From Dokdonella sp. (GTDB lineage Bacteria > Pseudomonadota > Gammaproteobacteria > Xanthomonadales > Rhodanobacteraceae): a stretch of 64,000 nucleotides of DNA. Below are positions 30,431 to 39,156 of the stretch, piece by piece; the stretch's first letter is position 1; every line of letters starts with the position of its first letter. The notes under the pieces were generated by a model. That model ran no database searches. It saw only the letters and a list, made by a program, of their open reading frames with translations, and was not told the origin of the DNA. A program made the translations under genes and the position numbers. The stretch lies in the NCBI GenBank assembly GCA_024707225.1, contig JANQAE010000001.1:1302001-1366000 (forward strand). The letters run 5' to 3'.

Positions 30431-31855
30431 ATGTCCCTGCTCCGCACCGCCCCGCTTCCGGCCGACACCGTCCCGGTGTTCGACGCCGATCTGATCGCCC
30501 GCTACGACACCAGCGGCCCGCGCTACACCTCGTATCCGACCGCGCCGCAGTTCCGCGCCGACTTCGGCGCCGAGGACTTCCGGCGCGCCGCGCATGCGTC
30601 CAACGAGGACCCGATCCCGCGGCCGCTGTCGCTGTACGTGCACGTGCCGTTCTGCGCGAGCCCGTGCTTCTACTGCGGCTGCACGCGCATCATCACGCGC
30701 GACCGCCGCAAGGCCGATCGCTACCTGGCGCACCTGATCGCCGAGCTCGACCGCGTCGCGCCGCTGTTCGACCGCGACCGGCCGCTGCTGCAGCTGCATC
30801 TGGGCGGCGGCACGCCGAACTTCTTCGACACGCGCCAGCTGCGCACGCTGGTCGAGGCGATCGGGCAGCGCTTCTCGCCGGCCGAGCGCGGCCGCCGCGA
30901 GTTCGGCATCGAGCTCGACCCGCGCGGCGCCGACGCGGCCTACGTGCGCGAGTTGGCCGAGCTCGGCTTCGACCGGCTCTCGCTCGGCATCCAGGACTTC
31001 GATCCGGACGTGCAGAAGGCGATCAACCGCGTCCAGACGCCGGCCGAGGTCGGCGCGATCATCGACGCGGCCCATGCGAACGGCTTCCGCTCGGTCAGCG
31101 TCGACCTGATCTACGGCCTGCCGCACCAGACGCTGGAGCGCTTCACGCGCACGCTCCGGACCGTCGCCGCGCTGCGCCCGCAGCGCATCGTCACCTATGC
31201 CTACGCGCATCTGCCCGAGCGCTTCCGCGCGCAGCGCCGGATCCCCGCGGCCGCCCTGCCCGACGCGTCGACGCGCCTGGCCCTGCTCGGCCGCTGCGTC
31301 GAGGAACTGAGCGCGGCCGGCTACCGCTACATCGGCATGGACCACTTCGCGCTGCCCGACGACGAGCTCAGCCGCGCCCAGGCCGAGGGCACGCTGCAGC
31401 GCAACTTCCAGGGCTATTCGACACACGCCGACTGCGATCTGATCGGCCTGGGCGTCAGCGCGATCAGTCACGTCGGCGCCACGTTCAGCCAGAACCTGCG
31501 CGAGCTGCCGGCCTACGAGACCGCTCTGGACGCCGGCCGCCAGCCGATCGACCGCGGCCTGCGGCTGGACCGCGACGATCTGGCGCGTGCCGACGTGATC
31601 CAGCAGCTGATGTGCCACGACGCGGTCGACGTCGAAGCGGTCGAACGGCGCCACCGGCTCGACTTCGCGGCCTACTTCGCCGACGCGCTGCAGCGGCTGC
31701 GCACGCTCGAACGCGACGGCCTGGTCGCGCTGACGCCGCAGCGCATTCTCGTGCGGCCGGCCGGACGCCTGCTGCTGCGCAACGTCGCGATGTGCTTCGA
31801 CGCCTACCTGCGTCCCGCCGCGGCGCCGGCCGCGCGCTACTCGCGCACGCTGTGA
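30431..31855 (+). CDS. hemN: Oxygen-independent coproporphyrinogen III oxidase
   Basis: 474 residues. A radical-SAM enzyme that decarboxylates coproporphyrinogen III to protoporphyrinogen IX without O2. The cluster motif is CASPCFYCGC. Other landmarks are YDTSGPRYTSYPT at the N-terminus, LHLGGGTPNFF, IELDPRGAD and LSLGIQDFDPDVQKAINR. A perfect FNR box stands upstream. The stop overlaps the GTG start of fnr by three bases, so the two genes are translationally coupled. It works with hemE (25.4 kb) to supply heme for the cbb3 oxidase. Confidence 0.97.
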   Translation: MSLLRTAPLPADTVPVFDADLIARYDTSGPRYTSYPTAPQFRADFGAEDFRRAAHASNEDPIPRPLSLYVHVPFCASPCFYCGCTRIITRDRRKADRYLAHLIAELDRVAPLFDRDRPLLQLHLGGGTPNFFDTRQLRTLVEAIGQRFSPAERGRREFGIELDPRGADAAYVRELAELGFDRLSLGIQDFDPDVQKAINRVQTPAEVGAIIDAAHANGFRSVSVDLIYGLPHQTLERFTRTLRTVAALRPQRIVTYAYAHLPERFRAQRRIPAAALPDASTRLALLGRCVEELSAAGYRYIGMDHFALPDDELSRAQAEGTLQRNFQGYSTHADCDLIGLGVSAISHVGATFSQNLRELPAYETALDAGRQPIDRGLRLDRDDLARADVIQQLMCHDAVDVEAVERRHRLDFAAYFADALQRLRTLERDGLVALTPQRILVRPAGRLLLRNVAMCFDAYLRPAAAPAARYSRTL

Positions 31856-32634
31856 CGGCGCCGCCGAGATCCGCCGCAGCGGCCGCCGCCGCCCGCGTCG
31901 TCGACATCGGCGAGCTGCGCCAGTCGTGCGCGGCCTGCGCGCTGCACGCGCTGTGCCTGCCGGCTTCGATCGACGGCCACGACCTGGCGCGGCTCGATCA
32001 TCTGGTCAAGCGGCGCCAGCCGCTCGACCGCGGCGCGACGCTGTTCCGCGAAGGCTCGGCGCATCCGTCGCTGTTCGTCGTGCGCTCCGGCTCGCTGAAG
32101 ACCTCGGTCACGCTGCCGGAAGGCGACAACCAGATCCTCGGCTTCCATCTGAGCGGCGAGATCCTCGGCTTCGACGGCCTCGCCGGCGAGCGCCACCAGT
32201 GCACGGCCGAGGCGCTCGAACGCGCCAGCGTCTGCGAGGTGCCGTTCGAGCAGCTCAGCCGCGTCGCGGCCCAGGTGCCGGGCCTGCAGCATCAGCTGTT
32301 CCGCGTGATGAGCCGCGAGTTCGTCCGCGAGCAGCAGCATCCGGTCATGATGGGCCGCAAGCAGGCGCTGTCGCGGCTGGCGATCTTTCTGCGCAACCTG
32401 TCCGAGCGGCGCGCCGCCACCGGCCACGACCCGCTCGAACTGCAGCTGAGCATGTCGCGCCAGGACATGGCCAACTACCTCGGTCTCGTGATCGAGACGA
32501 TCAGCCGGCTGTTCTCGCGGCTGCATGCGCAGGGCCTGGTCCGGGTCGAGCGCAAGACCGTGCGCATCCTCGACCCGGCCGCGCTGCACGCGCTGGCCGA
32601 AGGCGGCGAGGACGAGAATCGCGCGCTGGCCTGA
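31852..32634 (+). CDS. fnr: FNR/Anr-type oxygen-sensing transcription regulator
   Basis: 260 residues from GTG 31852, overlapping the hemN stop. N-terminal cysteines in SCAACALHALCLP (spacing C-x2-C-x5-C) plus a fourth in GERHQCTAEALE match the [4Fe-4S] ligands of FNR. A cAMP-like beta barrel (LFREGSAHPSLFVVRSGSLK), a dimer helix and a helix-turn-helix (SRQDMANYLGLVIETISRLF) follow, with Glu, Ser and Arg of the recognition helix present. It is predicted to activate hemN and ccoN under low O2 through the boxes at 30384 and 42372. Autoregulation through the hemN box is likely. Confidence 0.96.
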   Translation: MTAPPRSAAAAAAARVVDIGELRQSCAACALHALCLPASIDGHDLARLDHLVKRRQPLDRGATLFREGSAHPSLFVVRSGSLKTSVTLPEGDNQILGFHLSGEILGFDGLAGERHQCTAEALERASVCEVPFEQLSRVAAQVPGLQHQLFRVMSREFVREQQHPVMMGRKQALSRLAIFLRNLSERRAATGHDPLELQLSMSRQDMANYLGLVIETISRLFSRLHAQGLVRVERKTVRILDPAALHALAEGGEDENRALA

Positions 32635-32645
32635 GCGCGCCGCGT

Positions 32646-32664
32646 GCCGATGTCCGACATCGGC
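32646..32664. promoter_or_regulatory. 19-bp perfect dyad after fnr
   Basis: GCCGATGTC-C-GACATCGGC is a perfect 9+1+9 inverted repeat 12 bases after the fnr stop. As RNA it could form a 7-bp hairpin, but no T-run follows. The rest of the 265-base gap to 32900 shows no gene. Confidence 0.45.
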
Positions 32665-32899
32665 GATGACGCCATCGCGAGCCGGCGGCTCGTGACGAGG
32701 CCGGACCGCGCGCCAGGCAGGCGACCGGCGGTCGCGCCACGCCGGTCGCGTCCCGGCGCCTGTGGAGCGCCGCGATCCGTAGGCCGGTCGCGCCAGCGTC
32801 CGTGCTCGCGTGCCGACCCGTCCGATCGCGCCGACCGATCGGGCGCGGCAGGTGCCTCATCCGGAGCCGAGACGAGTCCATCTGCAGCAGACAGCGCGC

Positions 32900-33700
32900 T
32901 CAGGGATCGAGCACGCGGAAGCTCAGCGTGTAGCCGTAGCCGTATTCGGGCGCAGGCGCGCCGGCCGGTGCCTTGGCGCGATGACGGACGAGGGCCAGCC
33001 AGATGCCGGGCCGAGTCAGCGCGAACGTCGCCTTGCCGGCCGCGTCGGTCGTCAGCCTGGCGGCCGCCTGCTGGCTGCTGCCGTCGCCGGTCGCCGGAAA
33101 GATCTCGACCGTCGCGCCGGCCAGCGGCGCGCCGTCGAAGCGCAGCTCGAACGCGAAGGTCTCACCGGTATACAGGTCGCTCGGATGCGTGACCGGCACG
33201 ATCTCCAGGCCCGAGCCAGTCGGCGTCAACGCCGTGCGCGACGGCGCACCGAGCGTGACGTAGCTCTCGGCCAGATTGACCGACTGGTAGTGCGCGATCA
33301 GCTGGGCGCCCTTCGGCAGTTCCTTGGCCGGATCGCGCGTGGTCTCGGTCTTGCCGTCGAGCGTCCAGGTGCGGAACACCGCGCCGAGCCGGCGACCGCT
33401 GCTGAAGCGGTAGGTGCCCTTGGCGGTCAGCGTGTGCTCGATCACCGCGCGCGTCTTGAGCCGGTGCACGGTCTGCGCCGGCACGCGGACGCCGTCGGGA
33501 CCGGTCACGACGAACTCGCTGTCGTCGAACACGACCTCCGGAACGAAGAACTCCTCGGCGAACGCGGCGTCGAGCGTGACGCGACCGCCGTGCACCGGCT
33601 CGAAGCCGACCGGTGCCAGATACGGCGTGTGGGCGTGGGCGAGGATCGGAACGAGCGCGGCCAGCAGGCAGCCGACCAGCGACGAGGACGTGTTCTTCAT
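32900..33700 (-). CDS. DUF4198-family periplasmic protein
   Basis: 266 residues with a signal peptide (MKNTSSSLVGCLLAALVPIL, cleaved after AHA). Beta-rich DUF4198 region: YLAPVGFEPVHGGRVTLDAA, then DLYTGETFAFELRFDGAPL and a C-terminal GYTLSFRVL. Family members are exported and often accompany metal or TonB-dependent uptake systems. A Fur-like box lies upstream, which suggests iron control. Function not established; no adjacent transporter is seen. Confidence 0.85.
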   Translation of the reverse strand: MKNTSSSLVGCLLAALVPILAHAHTPYLAPVGFEPVHGGRVTLDAAFAEEFFVPEVVFDDSEFVVTGPDGVRVPAQTVHRLKTRAVIEHTLTAKGTYRFSSGRRLGAVFRTWTLDGKTETTRDPAKELPKGAQLIAHYQSVNLAESYVTLGAPSRTALTPTGSGLEIVPVTHPSDLYTGETFAFELRFDGAPLAGATVEIFPATGDGSSQQAAARLTTDAAGKATFALTRPGIWLALVRHRAKAPAGAPAPEYGYGYTLSFRVLDP

Positions 33701-33772
33701 GGCGGGATCCCTGGGAGAAAGCGGAGCCCGGGCTGACGCGGCTGGGGCGAACGATCGCCGAAGTCTAGATCA

Positions 33773-33793
33773 GATGAGAGCCATTCTCAATTG
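33773..33793 (-). promoter_or_regulatory. Fur-like operator upstream of the DUF4198 gene
   Basis: GATGAGAGCCATTCTCAATTG contains the dyad TGAGA-N5-TCTCA, matching 7-1-7 Fur boxes of the TGAGAAT-N-ATTCTCA type at most positions. It lies 73 bases upstream of the DUF4198 start and about 188 bases before the start of no other gene on this strand. It could equally bind another Fur-family protein. Confidence 0.55.
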
Positions 33794-33856
33794 AAAGCAG
33801 CCAAGACCTGCGGCCGATCGTGCGTGTCGAGGGCACCCCGATACCGGACGATGGCG

Positions 33857-34585
33857 TCAATACGAGGTCGTGCAGTCGAACGGCAGCCAGCCGTGCAGGC
33901 CCGGCATCTGCGCGACCAGCCACGGTCCCGACATCACCAGCACCGCGCAGGCCAGCAGGGCCATGCCGGCGGCGCGGCGCACGTTGCGGCGGCCGGACCA
34001 GGCCATCAACCGCGGTGCGCCCCAGCCGGTCGCCAGCATCGCCGGCAGCGTGCCGAGACCGAACGCGGCCATCGTCGCCGCGGCCTGGACCGGATCGGCC
34101 GACACCGCGGCGACCAGCAGCACCGTGTAGGCGAAGCCGCACGGCATCCAGCCCCAGATCATGCCGAACGCGAACGCGCGCGGCAGCGTGGCGACCGGCA
34201 TCAGCCGGCGACCGAGCGGCGCCAGGCGCAGCCAGAGCCGGCGACCGACGATGTCGCCCGGATCGCGCAGACGGCCGAGGATCACCAGCGCCGACAGCAG
34301 CAACGCGGCCGCGCTGGCCGCACGCAGCGCGCTGCGGACGCCGTCGTCGTCGAGCAGGCCGACGATGCCGCCGCCGATACCGCCGATCAGCGCGCCGGCC
34401 AGCGCATAGGAGGTGATCCGGCCGGCCTGGTAGCCGACCAGCAGCAGGCGGCGTGCGCGGCCGTGCCGGTCCTTCGCGGTGACGATGCCGAGCGCGCCGG
34501 AGATGCCGCCGCACATCAGCACGCAGTGGCCGCTGGCGACGACGCCGAGCAGCAGGGCCGCGGCAAAGCCGAGCGGCGTGCTCAT
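33857..34585 (-). CDS. TauE/SafE (DsbD-like) membrane protein, cbb3 cluster
   Basis: 242 residues with about six membrane segments. Cysteine-bearing motifs are SGHCVLMCGGISGAL and WGWMPCGFAYTVLL, typical of the TauE/SafE or DsbD-like family found at the end of cco clusters. Start ATG 34585 overlaps the ccoS stop by four bases (ATGA). Placement suggests a part in copper or thiol handling for cbb3 assembly, though no substrate is visible. Confidence 0.85.
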   Translation of the reverse strand: MSTPLGFAAALLLGVVASGHCVLMCGGISGALGIVTAKDRHGRARRLLLVGYQAGRITSYALAGALIGGIGGGIVGLLDDDGVRSALRAASAAALLLSALVILGRLRDPGDIVGRRLWLRLAPLGRRLMPVATLPRAFAFGMIWGWMPCGFAYTVLLVAAVSADPVQAAATMAAFGLGTLPAMLATGWGAPRLMAWSGRRNVRRAAGMALLACAVLVMSGPWLVAQMPGLHGWLPFDCTTSY

Positions 34586-34746
34586 CGGCCGCTGCCGGCG
34601 GCCGGCGGCCGGTCCTCGGCCAGCGGACTCAGCGCCGGCGTGTCCAGATCGTCGAACTGCGCGTGGTTGACGGCCCAGAAGAACGCCCAGACCGCCAGCG
34701 CCAGCAGCGCGATGCTGAGCGGGATCAGCAGCAGGATGATGTTCAT
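34582..34746 (-). CDS. ccoS: Cytochrome cbb3 oxidase maturation protein CcoS
   Basis: 54 residues: one membrane helix (ILLLIPLSIALLALAVWAFF) followed by NHAQFDDLDTPALSPL, the CcoS signature. Known to be needed for cofactor insertion into cbb3 oxidase. Overlaps ccoI and the TauE-like gene by four bases each. Confidence 0.93.
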   Translation of the reverse strand: MNIILLLIPLSIALLALAVWAFFWAVNHAQFDDLDTPALSPLAEDRPPAAGSGR

Positions 34747-37166
34747 GCGGTGCGCTCCCGTGTCCGGACCGGCACGACACGCCGCGCCGCGTCGGGCTGC
34801 GGCGCGGCGCGGCCGATCCGCAGCGAGTTGACGATCACGACGACCGAGCTGGCCGACATGCCGATCGCGGCCAGCCACGGCGGCACCAGGCCGAACGCCG
34901 CCAGCGGCACCACCGACAGGTTGTAGCCGAGCGCCCAGTTGAGATTCTGGCGCAGCGTGCGCAGCATCTGCCGCGCGATCGTACGCGCATCGAGCAGCGC
35001 GTCGAGGCGCTCGGCCGGCAGCAGCACGCCGCTGGCCGCGTGCGCCAGTGCGGCGCCCTCGCCGATCGCGACGGCGACGTCGGCGCCGGCCAGCACCGGC
35101 GCATCGTTGACGCCGTCGCCGACCATCGCGACGCGGTGACCCTGGGCGCGCAGCGTGCCCAGCCGAGCCAGCTTGTCGGCCGGTTGTGCGGCGGCCTGCC
35201 AGTGCTCGATGCCGAGCCGCGCGGCCATCGCCTCGACGCGCGCCGGCGCGTCGCCGCTGACGATCTCGCAGACGACGCCTGCCTGTTGCAGACCCTGCAC
35301 GAGTCGCGCGGCGCCGCTGCGCGGCTGCTCGGCCAGCGCGAACCGCGCGACGACGCCGTCGGCGTCCGAGAGCACCAGCGCATCGTCTCCGGCGGCCGCA
35401 TCGCCGAGCGAGAACGCGGCACGGCCGAGCCGGTAGCGGCGGCCGTCGATGCTGCCTTCGACGCCGGCCCCGCCGACGTGCCGCAGTTCGTCGGCCGGCG
35501 GCAGCGCACGCGCGCCGGCGGCGCGGCGCACCGCGCGCGCCAGCGGATGATCGCTGCCCTGCTCGAGCGCGGCGGCGATCGCGATCGCCGCGTCGCGGCT
35601 GCCGCGCAGGACCTCGCTCGCGGCCAGATCGAACTGCGGCTCGGCCAGCGTGCCGGTCTTGTCGAACACGAAGCGGTCGGCCGTCGCCAGCGCCTCGAGC
35701 GCGTCGGCGTCGACGACCAGCACGCCGCGCGCGGCCAGCACCGCGACCGCGCGCGTCAGCGCGGCCGGCACCGCCAGCGCGAACGCGCACGGGCAGCTGA
35801 CGACCAGCACCGCCAGCGCCGCGGCGAACGCGCGCGCCGGATCGACCAGGCTCCAGACCGTCGCGGTCGCGACGGTCAGCAGCAGCACGCGCACGACGAA
35901 ACGCGACGCGCGCGCATCGGCCAGCCGCGCCAGCTGCGGGCGCTCGCCGGCCGCGCGCGTGACCAGACGCACCACGCCGGCCAGCACGGTGTCGGCGCCG
36001 ACGCGCTCGACGCGGATCTCGACCGGACCGTCGAGCACCAGACTGCCGGCGATCACGGCCTCGCCGGGACTGCGCGGACGCGCGGCCGATTCGCCGCTGA
36101 CCAGCGACTCGTCGACGCGGCAGGCGGGGCCTGCGAGCACGCCGTCGGCCGGGATCGCCGCGCCGGCGCCGACGCGTACGACGTCGCCGGGGACCAGTTC
36201 GTGCACGCCGACGGTCTCGAAGCCCTCGCCGCCGCGCCGCTCGGCCAGCGGCGGCTGCAGCCGCGCCAGTGCATCGACGACGTCGCCGGCGCGATGCCGC
36301 GCGCGCATCTCGACCATGCGCCCGGCCAGCAGGAAGAACACGAACATGCTGACCGAGTCGAAGTAGATCTCGTGGCCGCCGCGCAGCGTCTCGACCAGGC
36401 TGGCGAGATAGATCGCACCGATCGCCAGCGCGACCGGCGTGTCCATCGACAGCCGGCGCGAGCGCCACTCGCGCAGCGCACCGTCGAAGAACGGGCGCGC
36501 CGAGTACAGCACCACCGGCGTGGCGACCAGGAAGCCGAGCCAGCGGAAGAAGTCGCGCACGGCCGGATCGATGCCGTCGAACACGCCGGCATACAGCGCG
36601 ACCGCGTACATCATCGCCTGCATCGCGCCGAGTCCGGCCACGACCAGGCGCTTGAGCGCGTCGCGCGTCTCGCGCTGGCGCAGCGAATCGATCGCGTCGG
36701 CGGTCAGCGGATGCGGCGTGTAGCCGAGCCGCGCCAGCGCCGAGAGCAGCGCCGAGAGCTGCGTGCGCTCCGGATCGTAGGCCAGCACGACGCGGCGCGC
36801 GGCCGCGTTGACGCCAACCTCGTGTACGCCGGGCTCTGCGCCGAGTGCGCGTTCGATCAGCCACGCGCAGGCCGCGCAGCGCAGGCCCTCGACCAGCACC
36901 ACGACCTCGGCACGATCATGTGCCAGCCTGCGCACGTGCAGCCGTGCCAGCTGCGGGCGATCCCAGGCCTCGTAGGCCCCGGCGGCCTCGACCGGCACGG
37001 CCGGCTCGCTGCGCAGGCGGTAGTAGTCGGCCAGGCCGAGCCCGTCGATCCACTCGGCGGCGGCACGGCAGCCGATGCAGCACACCGGCCGCTCGCCGCC
37101 GCCGACGCGTGCGCTCAGCCGTACGCCGGCCGGCACCGGCTCGTGGCAATGGAAGCAGCGTGCCAC
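34743..37166 (-). CDS. ccoI: Copper-transporting P1B-type ATPase of the cbb3 cluster
   Basis: 807 residues from GTG 37166. N-terminal cysteine-rich domain (CFHCHEPV, CCIGC), an HMA domain with LRCAACAW, eight membrane helices with the CPC metal site in VSCPCAFALA, the phosphorylation loop FDKTGTL and the hinge GDGVNDAP. It exports Cu to the periplasm for cbb3 assembly (CcoI/FixI family). No ATG exists near the start; GTG 37166 follows the FixH-like gene by about 11 bases. Neighbours ccoG, ccoS and ccoN agree with the role. Confidence 0.95.
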   Translation of the reverse strand: MARCFHCHEPVPAGVRLSARVGGGERPVCCIGCRAAAEWIDGLGLADYYRLRSEPAVPVEAAGAYEAWDRPQLARLHVRRLAHDRAEVVVLVEGLRCAACAWLIERALGAEPGVHEVGVNAAARRVVLAYDPERTQLSALLSALARLGYTPHPLTADAIDSLRQRETRDALKRLVVAGLGAMQAMMYAVALYAGVFDGIDPAVRDFFRWLGFLVATPVVLYSARPFFDGALREWRSRRLSMDTPVALAIGAIYLASLVETLRGGHEIYFDSVSMFVFFLLAGRMVEMRARHRAGDVVDALARLQPPLAERRGGEGFETVGVHELVPGDVVRVGAGAAIPADGVLAGPACRVDESLVSGESAARPRSPGEAVIAGSLVLDGPVEIRVERVGADTVLAGVVRLVTRAAGERPQLARLADARASRFVVRVLLLTVATATVWSLVDPARAFAAALAVLVVSCPCAFALAVPAALTRAVAVLAARGVLVVDADALEALATADRFVFDKTGTLAEPQFDLAASEVLRGSRDAAIAIAAALEQGSDHPLARAVRRAAGARALPPADELRHVGGAGVEGSIDGRRYRLGRAAFSLGDAAAGDDALVLSDADGVVARFALAEQPRSGAARLVQGLQQAGVVCEIVSGDAPARVEAMAARLGIEHWQAAAQPADKLARLGTLRAQGHRVAMVGDGVNDAPVLAGADVAVAIGEGAALAHAASGVLLPAERLDALLDARTIARQMLRTLRQNLNWALGYNLSVVPLAAFGLVPPWLAAIGMSASSVVVIVNSLRIGRAAPQPDAARRVVPVRTRERTA

Positions 37167-37176
37167 GACGACCGCG

Positions 37177-37418
37177 TCAGCCGGTCTTCGCCGGCAGCGG
37201 TGGCGGCTGCTGCGCGATCGGCGGAATCTTGCTCGGCCGCGCACGTCGCCGGGCACGGCGATGTGCGCATCGGGCCTGCGCACCGCGGTCACGACCAGCG
37301 ACAGCGAGCCGATCACCGTGGCGCCGAGCAGCACCACGATCAGCCAGACCTCCGGGACGCGATACCAGGCCAGGCCCGGCTGCGTCGCCGGATGCAGCGG
37401 CGGGGAATGGAGGTTCAT
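37177..37418 (-). CDS. Short FixH-like single-helix protein (frameshift near 37240)
   Basis: About 80 residues after repair. Starts MNLHSPPLHPATQPGLAWYR, then one helix (VWLIVVLLGATVIGSLSLVV), then DAHIAVPGDV. One base is missing near 37240; inserting it leads to RPSKIPPIAQQPPPLPAKTG and a stop just before ccoI. Position between ccoG and ccoI is that of ccoH/fixH, but canonical FixH is about twice as long with a periplasmic domain, so this is a shortened or functionally replaced version. The start overlaps the ccoG stop (ATGA). Confidence 0.7.
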
Positions 37419-38839
37419 GGCGACTCCGGGGCGAAGAAATGGGATTTGCCACGCGCCAGCACCGTGCCGTCGGGCCCGGTCACGAGCACCGCGATCGGAT
37501 GGCGCCCGTGCACCTGGCCGCCGTCGGCGCGCAGCGTCATCGGCAGCGAGAACACCTCGCCGGCCGCCAGCGTCACCGACGGCGTGCCGAGCATGCGCAG
37601 CGGCAGTTCGGTGTCGGGACGGATCGTCAGCGCGAGCTCGGCATCGGTCTTGTTGACGAGCTTGACCGCGTAGCCGTTCTCGATCGCGCCGTGGCGGATG
37701 CTGCGGAACAGCGTGTTGCGGTCGTGCAGCACCTCGACGATGACCGGCGCGCGCGCCGCCACCGCCCAGACGAACGCACCGACGAACGCGCTCAGCAGCA
37801 CCGCGTAGATCGCGGTGCGCATGCGCAGCAGGCGCGGCCGCTGCCCGGCCAGTGCGTTCTCGGTCGTGTAGCGGATCAGGCCGCGCGGATAGCGCATCTT
37901 GTCCATGACCGCGTCGCAGGCGTCGATGCAGGCCGCGCAGGCGATGCACTCGATCTGCAGGCCGTTGCGGATGTCGATGCCGGTCGGACAGACCTGCACG
38001 CAGGCCAGGCAGTCGATGCAGTCGCCGAGGACCGGATCGGCGCTCTCGCTGCGCGCGGCATCGGATACGACGCGCAGATTGGCGCCGCGCTTGCGGTGGC
38101 CGCGCGGCTCGCCGCGTGCGGTGTCGTAGCTGATGACCAGCGTGTCCTTGTCGAACATCGCGCTCTGGAAGCGCGCATACGGGCACATGTACTTGCAGAC
38201 CTGCTCGCGCAGGAAGCCGGCGTTGCCGTAGGTCGCCAGCGCGTAGAACACGATCCAGAACGCCTCCCAGCCGCCGAGCGTCCAGCCGAGCAGCTCGCCC
38301 GACAGCTCGCGTATCGGCGTGAAGAAGCCGACGAACGTGAAGCCGGTCCACAGTGCGAAGCCGATCCACACCGCCTGCTTGGCGCTCTTGCGCAGCAGCT
38401 TGGCGCGGCCCCACGGCGCCTTGTCGAGCTTGATGCGCGCATTGCGATCACCCTCGATGCGCCGCTCGATCCACAGGAACACCTCGGTCCAGACCGTCTG
38501 CGGACAGGCGTAGCCGCACCACAGCCGGCCGGCCAGCGCGGTGAAGAAGAACAGGCTGACCGCGGCGATCACCAGCAGCATCGTCAGCAGGTAGAAGTCC
38601 TGCGGCCAGAACGTCAGACCGAACACGTGGAAACGGCGCGCCGGCAGGTCGAACAGCACCAGTTGCTGGCCGCCGATGCTGATCCACGGGAACACGTAGA
38701 ACATGCCGAGCAGCCAGAACACCGCCGCGGTGCGCAGGCGCTGGAAGCGGCCGTCGACCTCGCGCGGATAGACCTTGGGCTCCTTGGCGTAGAGGCCGCC
38801 GCCGGCGTCGACCACGCTGATGTCCAGACGCGGCTTCAC
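37415..38839 (-). CDS. ccoG: Cytochrome cbb3 accessory ferredoxin-type protein CcoG
   Basis: 474 residues from GTG 38839, which overlaps the upstream stop (GTGA). Four to five membrane segments precede two 4Fe-4S motifs (CIDCLACVQVCP and CIACAACIDACD); additional cysteines lie in CGYACPQTVWTE and CKYMCPYARF. A periplasmic immunoglobulin-like tail ends the protein. CcoG reduces Cu(II) to Cu(I) during cbb3 maturation (family knowledge). Open frame upstream continues into ccoP only because the ccoP frame is broken. Confidence 0.95.
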   Translation of the reverse strand: MKPRLDISVVDAGGGLYAKEPKVYPREVDGRFQRLRTAAVFWLLGMFYVFPWISIGGQQLVLFDLPARRFHVFGLTFWPQDFYLLTMLLVIAAVSLFFFTALAGRLWCGYACPQTVWTEVFLWIERRIEGDRNARIKLDKAPWGRAKLLRKSAKQAVWIGFALWTGFTFVGFFTPIRELSGELLGWTLGGWEAFWIVFYALATYGNAGFLREQVCKYMCPYARFQSAMFDKDTLVISYDTARGEPRGHRKRGANLRVVSDAARSESADPVLGDCIDCLACVQVCPTGIDIRNGLQIECIACAACIDACDAVMDKMRYPRGLIRYTTENALAGQRPRLLRMRTAIYAVLLSAFVGAFVWAVAARAPVIVEVLHDRNTLFRSIRHGAIENGYAVKLVNKTDAELALTIRPDTELPLRMLGTPSVTLAAGEVFSLPMTLRADGGQVHGRHPIAVLVTGPDGTVLARGKSHFFAPESP

Positions 38840-39156
38840 AGCGGCTCCGGCGGATCGTCGTGGAGCGCGTGCAGCGGCGGCGCGATCAGCAGCGCCGTGA
38901 ATGCGCACGCGCAGAACGTGCAGAGCCAGAACATGAAGAAGCCGATCGTATAGCCGGCCTGGCGGCTGATCTCGACCTTGGGCCAGGTGATCGCGGCCAG
39001 GTCGAGCGGATCGACGATCGCGAAGAACACCATCGTCGCCACGCCGGCCGCGAAGAACGAGGGCCATACCACCGCCCCGATCCGGCGCGCGGCGGAGTCG
39101 CGCGCGGATCGTTCGGCTGGGCGCAGCGCACCTGGCGGCGGGCGGTACGTGCTCAT
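38836..39156 (-). CDS. Small two-helix membrane protein between ccoP and ccoG
   Basis: 106 residues from ATG 39156. Two hydrophobic helices: PSFFAAGVATMVFFAIV and GFFMFWLCTFCACAFTALLI, the second with two cysteines near each other. Overlaps the ccoP stop (ATGA) and the ccoG start (GTGA), so it is translated as part of the cco operon. I do not recognise a named family. Its location suggests an assembly role in the oxidase. Confidence 0.8.
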   Translation of the reverse strand: MSTYRPPPGALRPAERSARDSAARRIGAVVWPSFFAAGVATMVFFAIVDPLDLAAITWPKVEISRQAGYTIGFFMFWLCTFCACAFTALLIAPPLHALHDDPPEPL

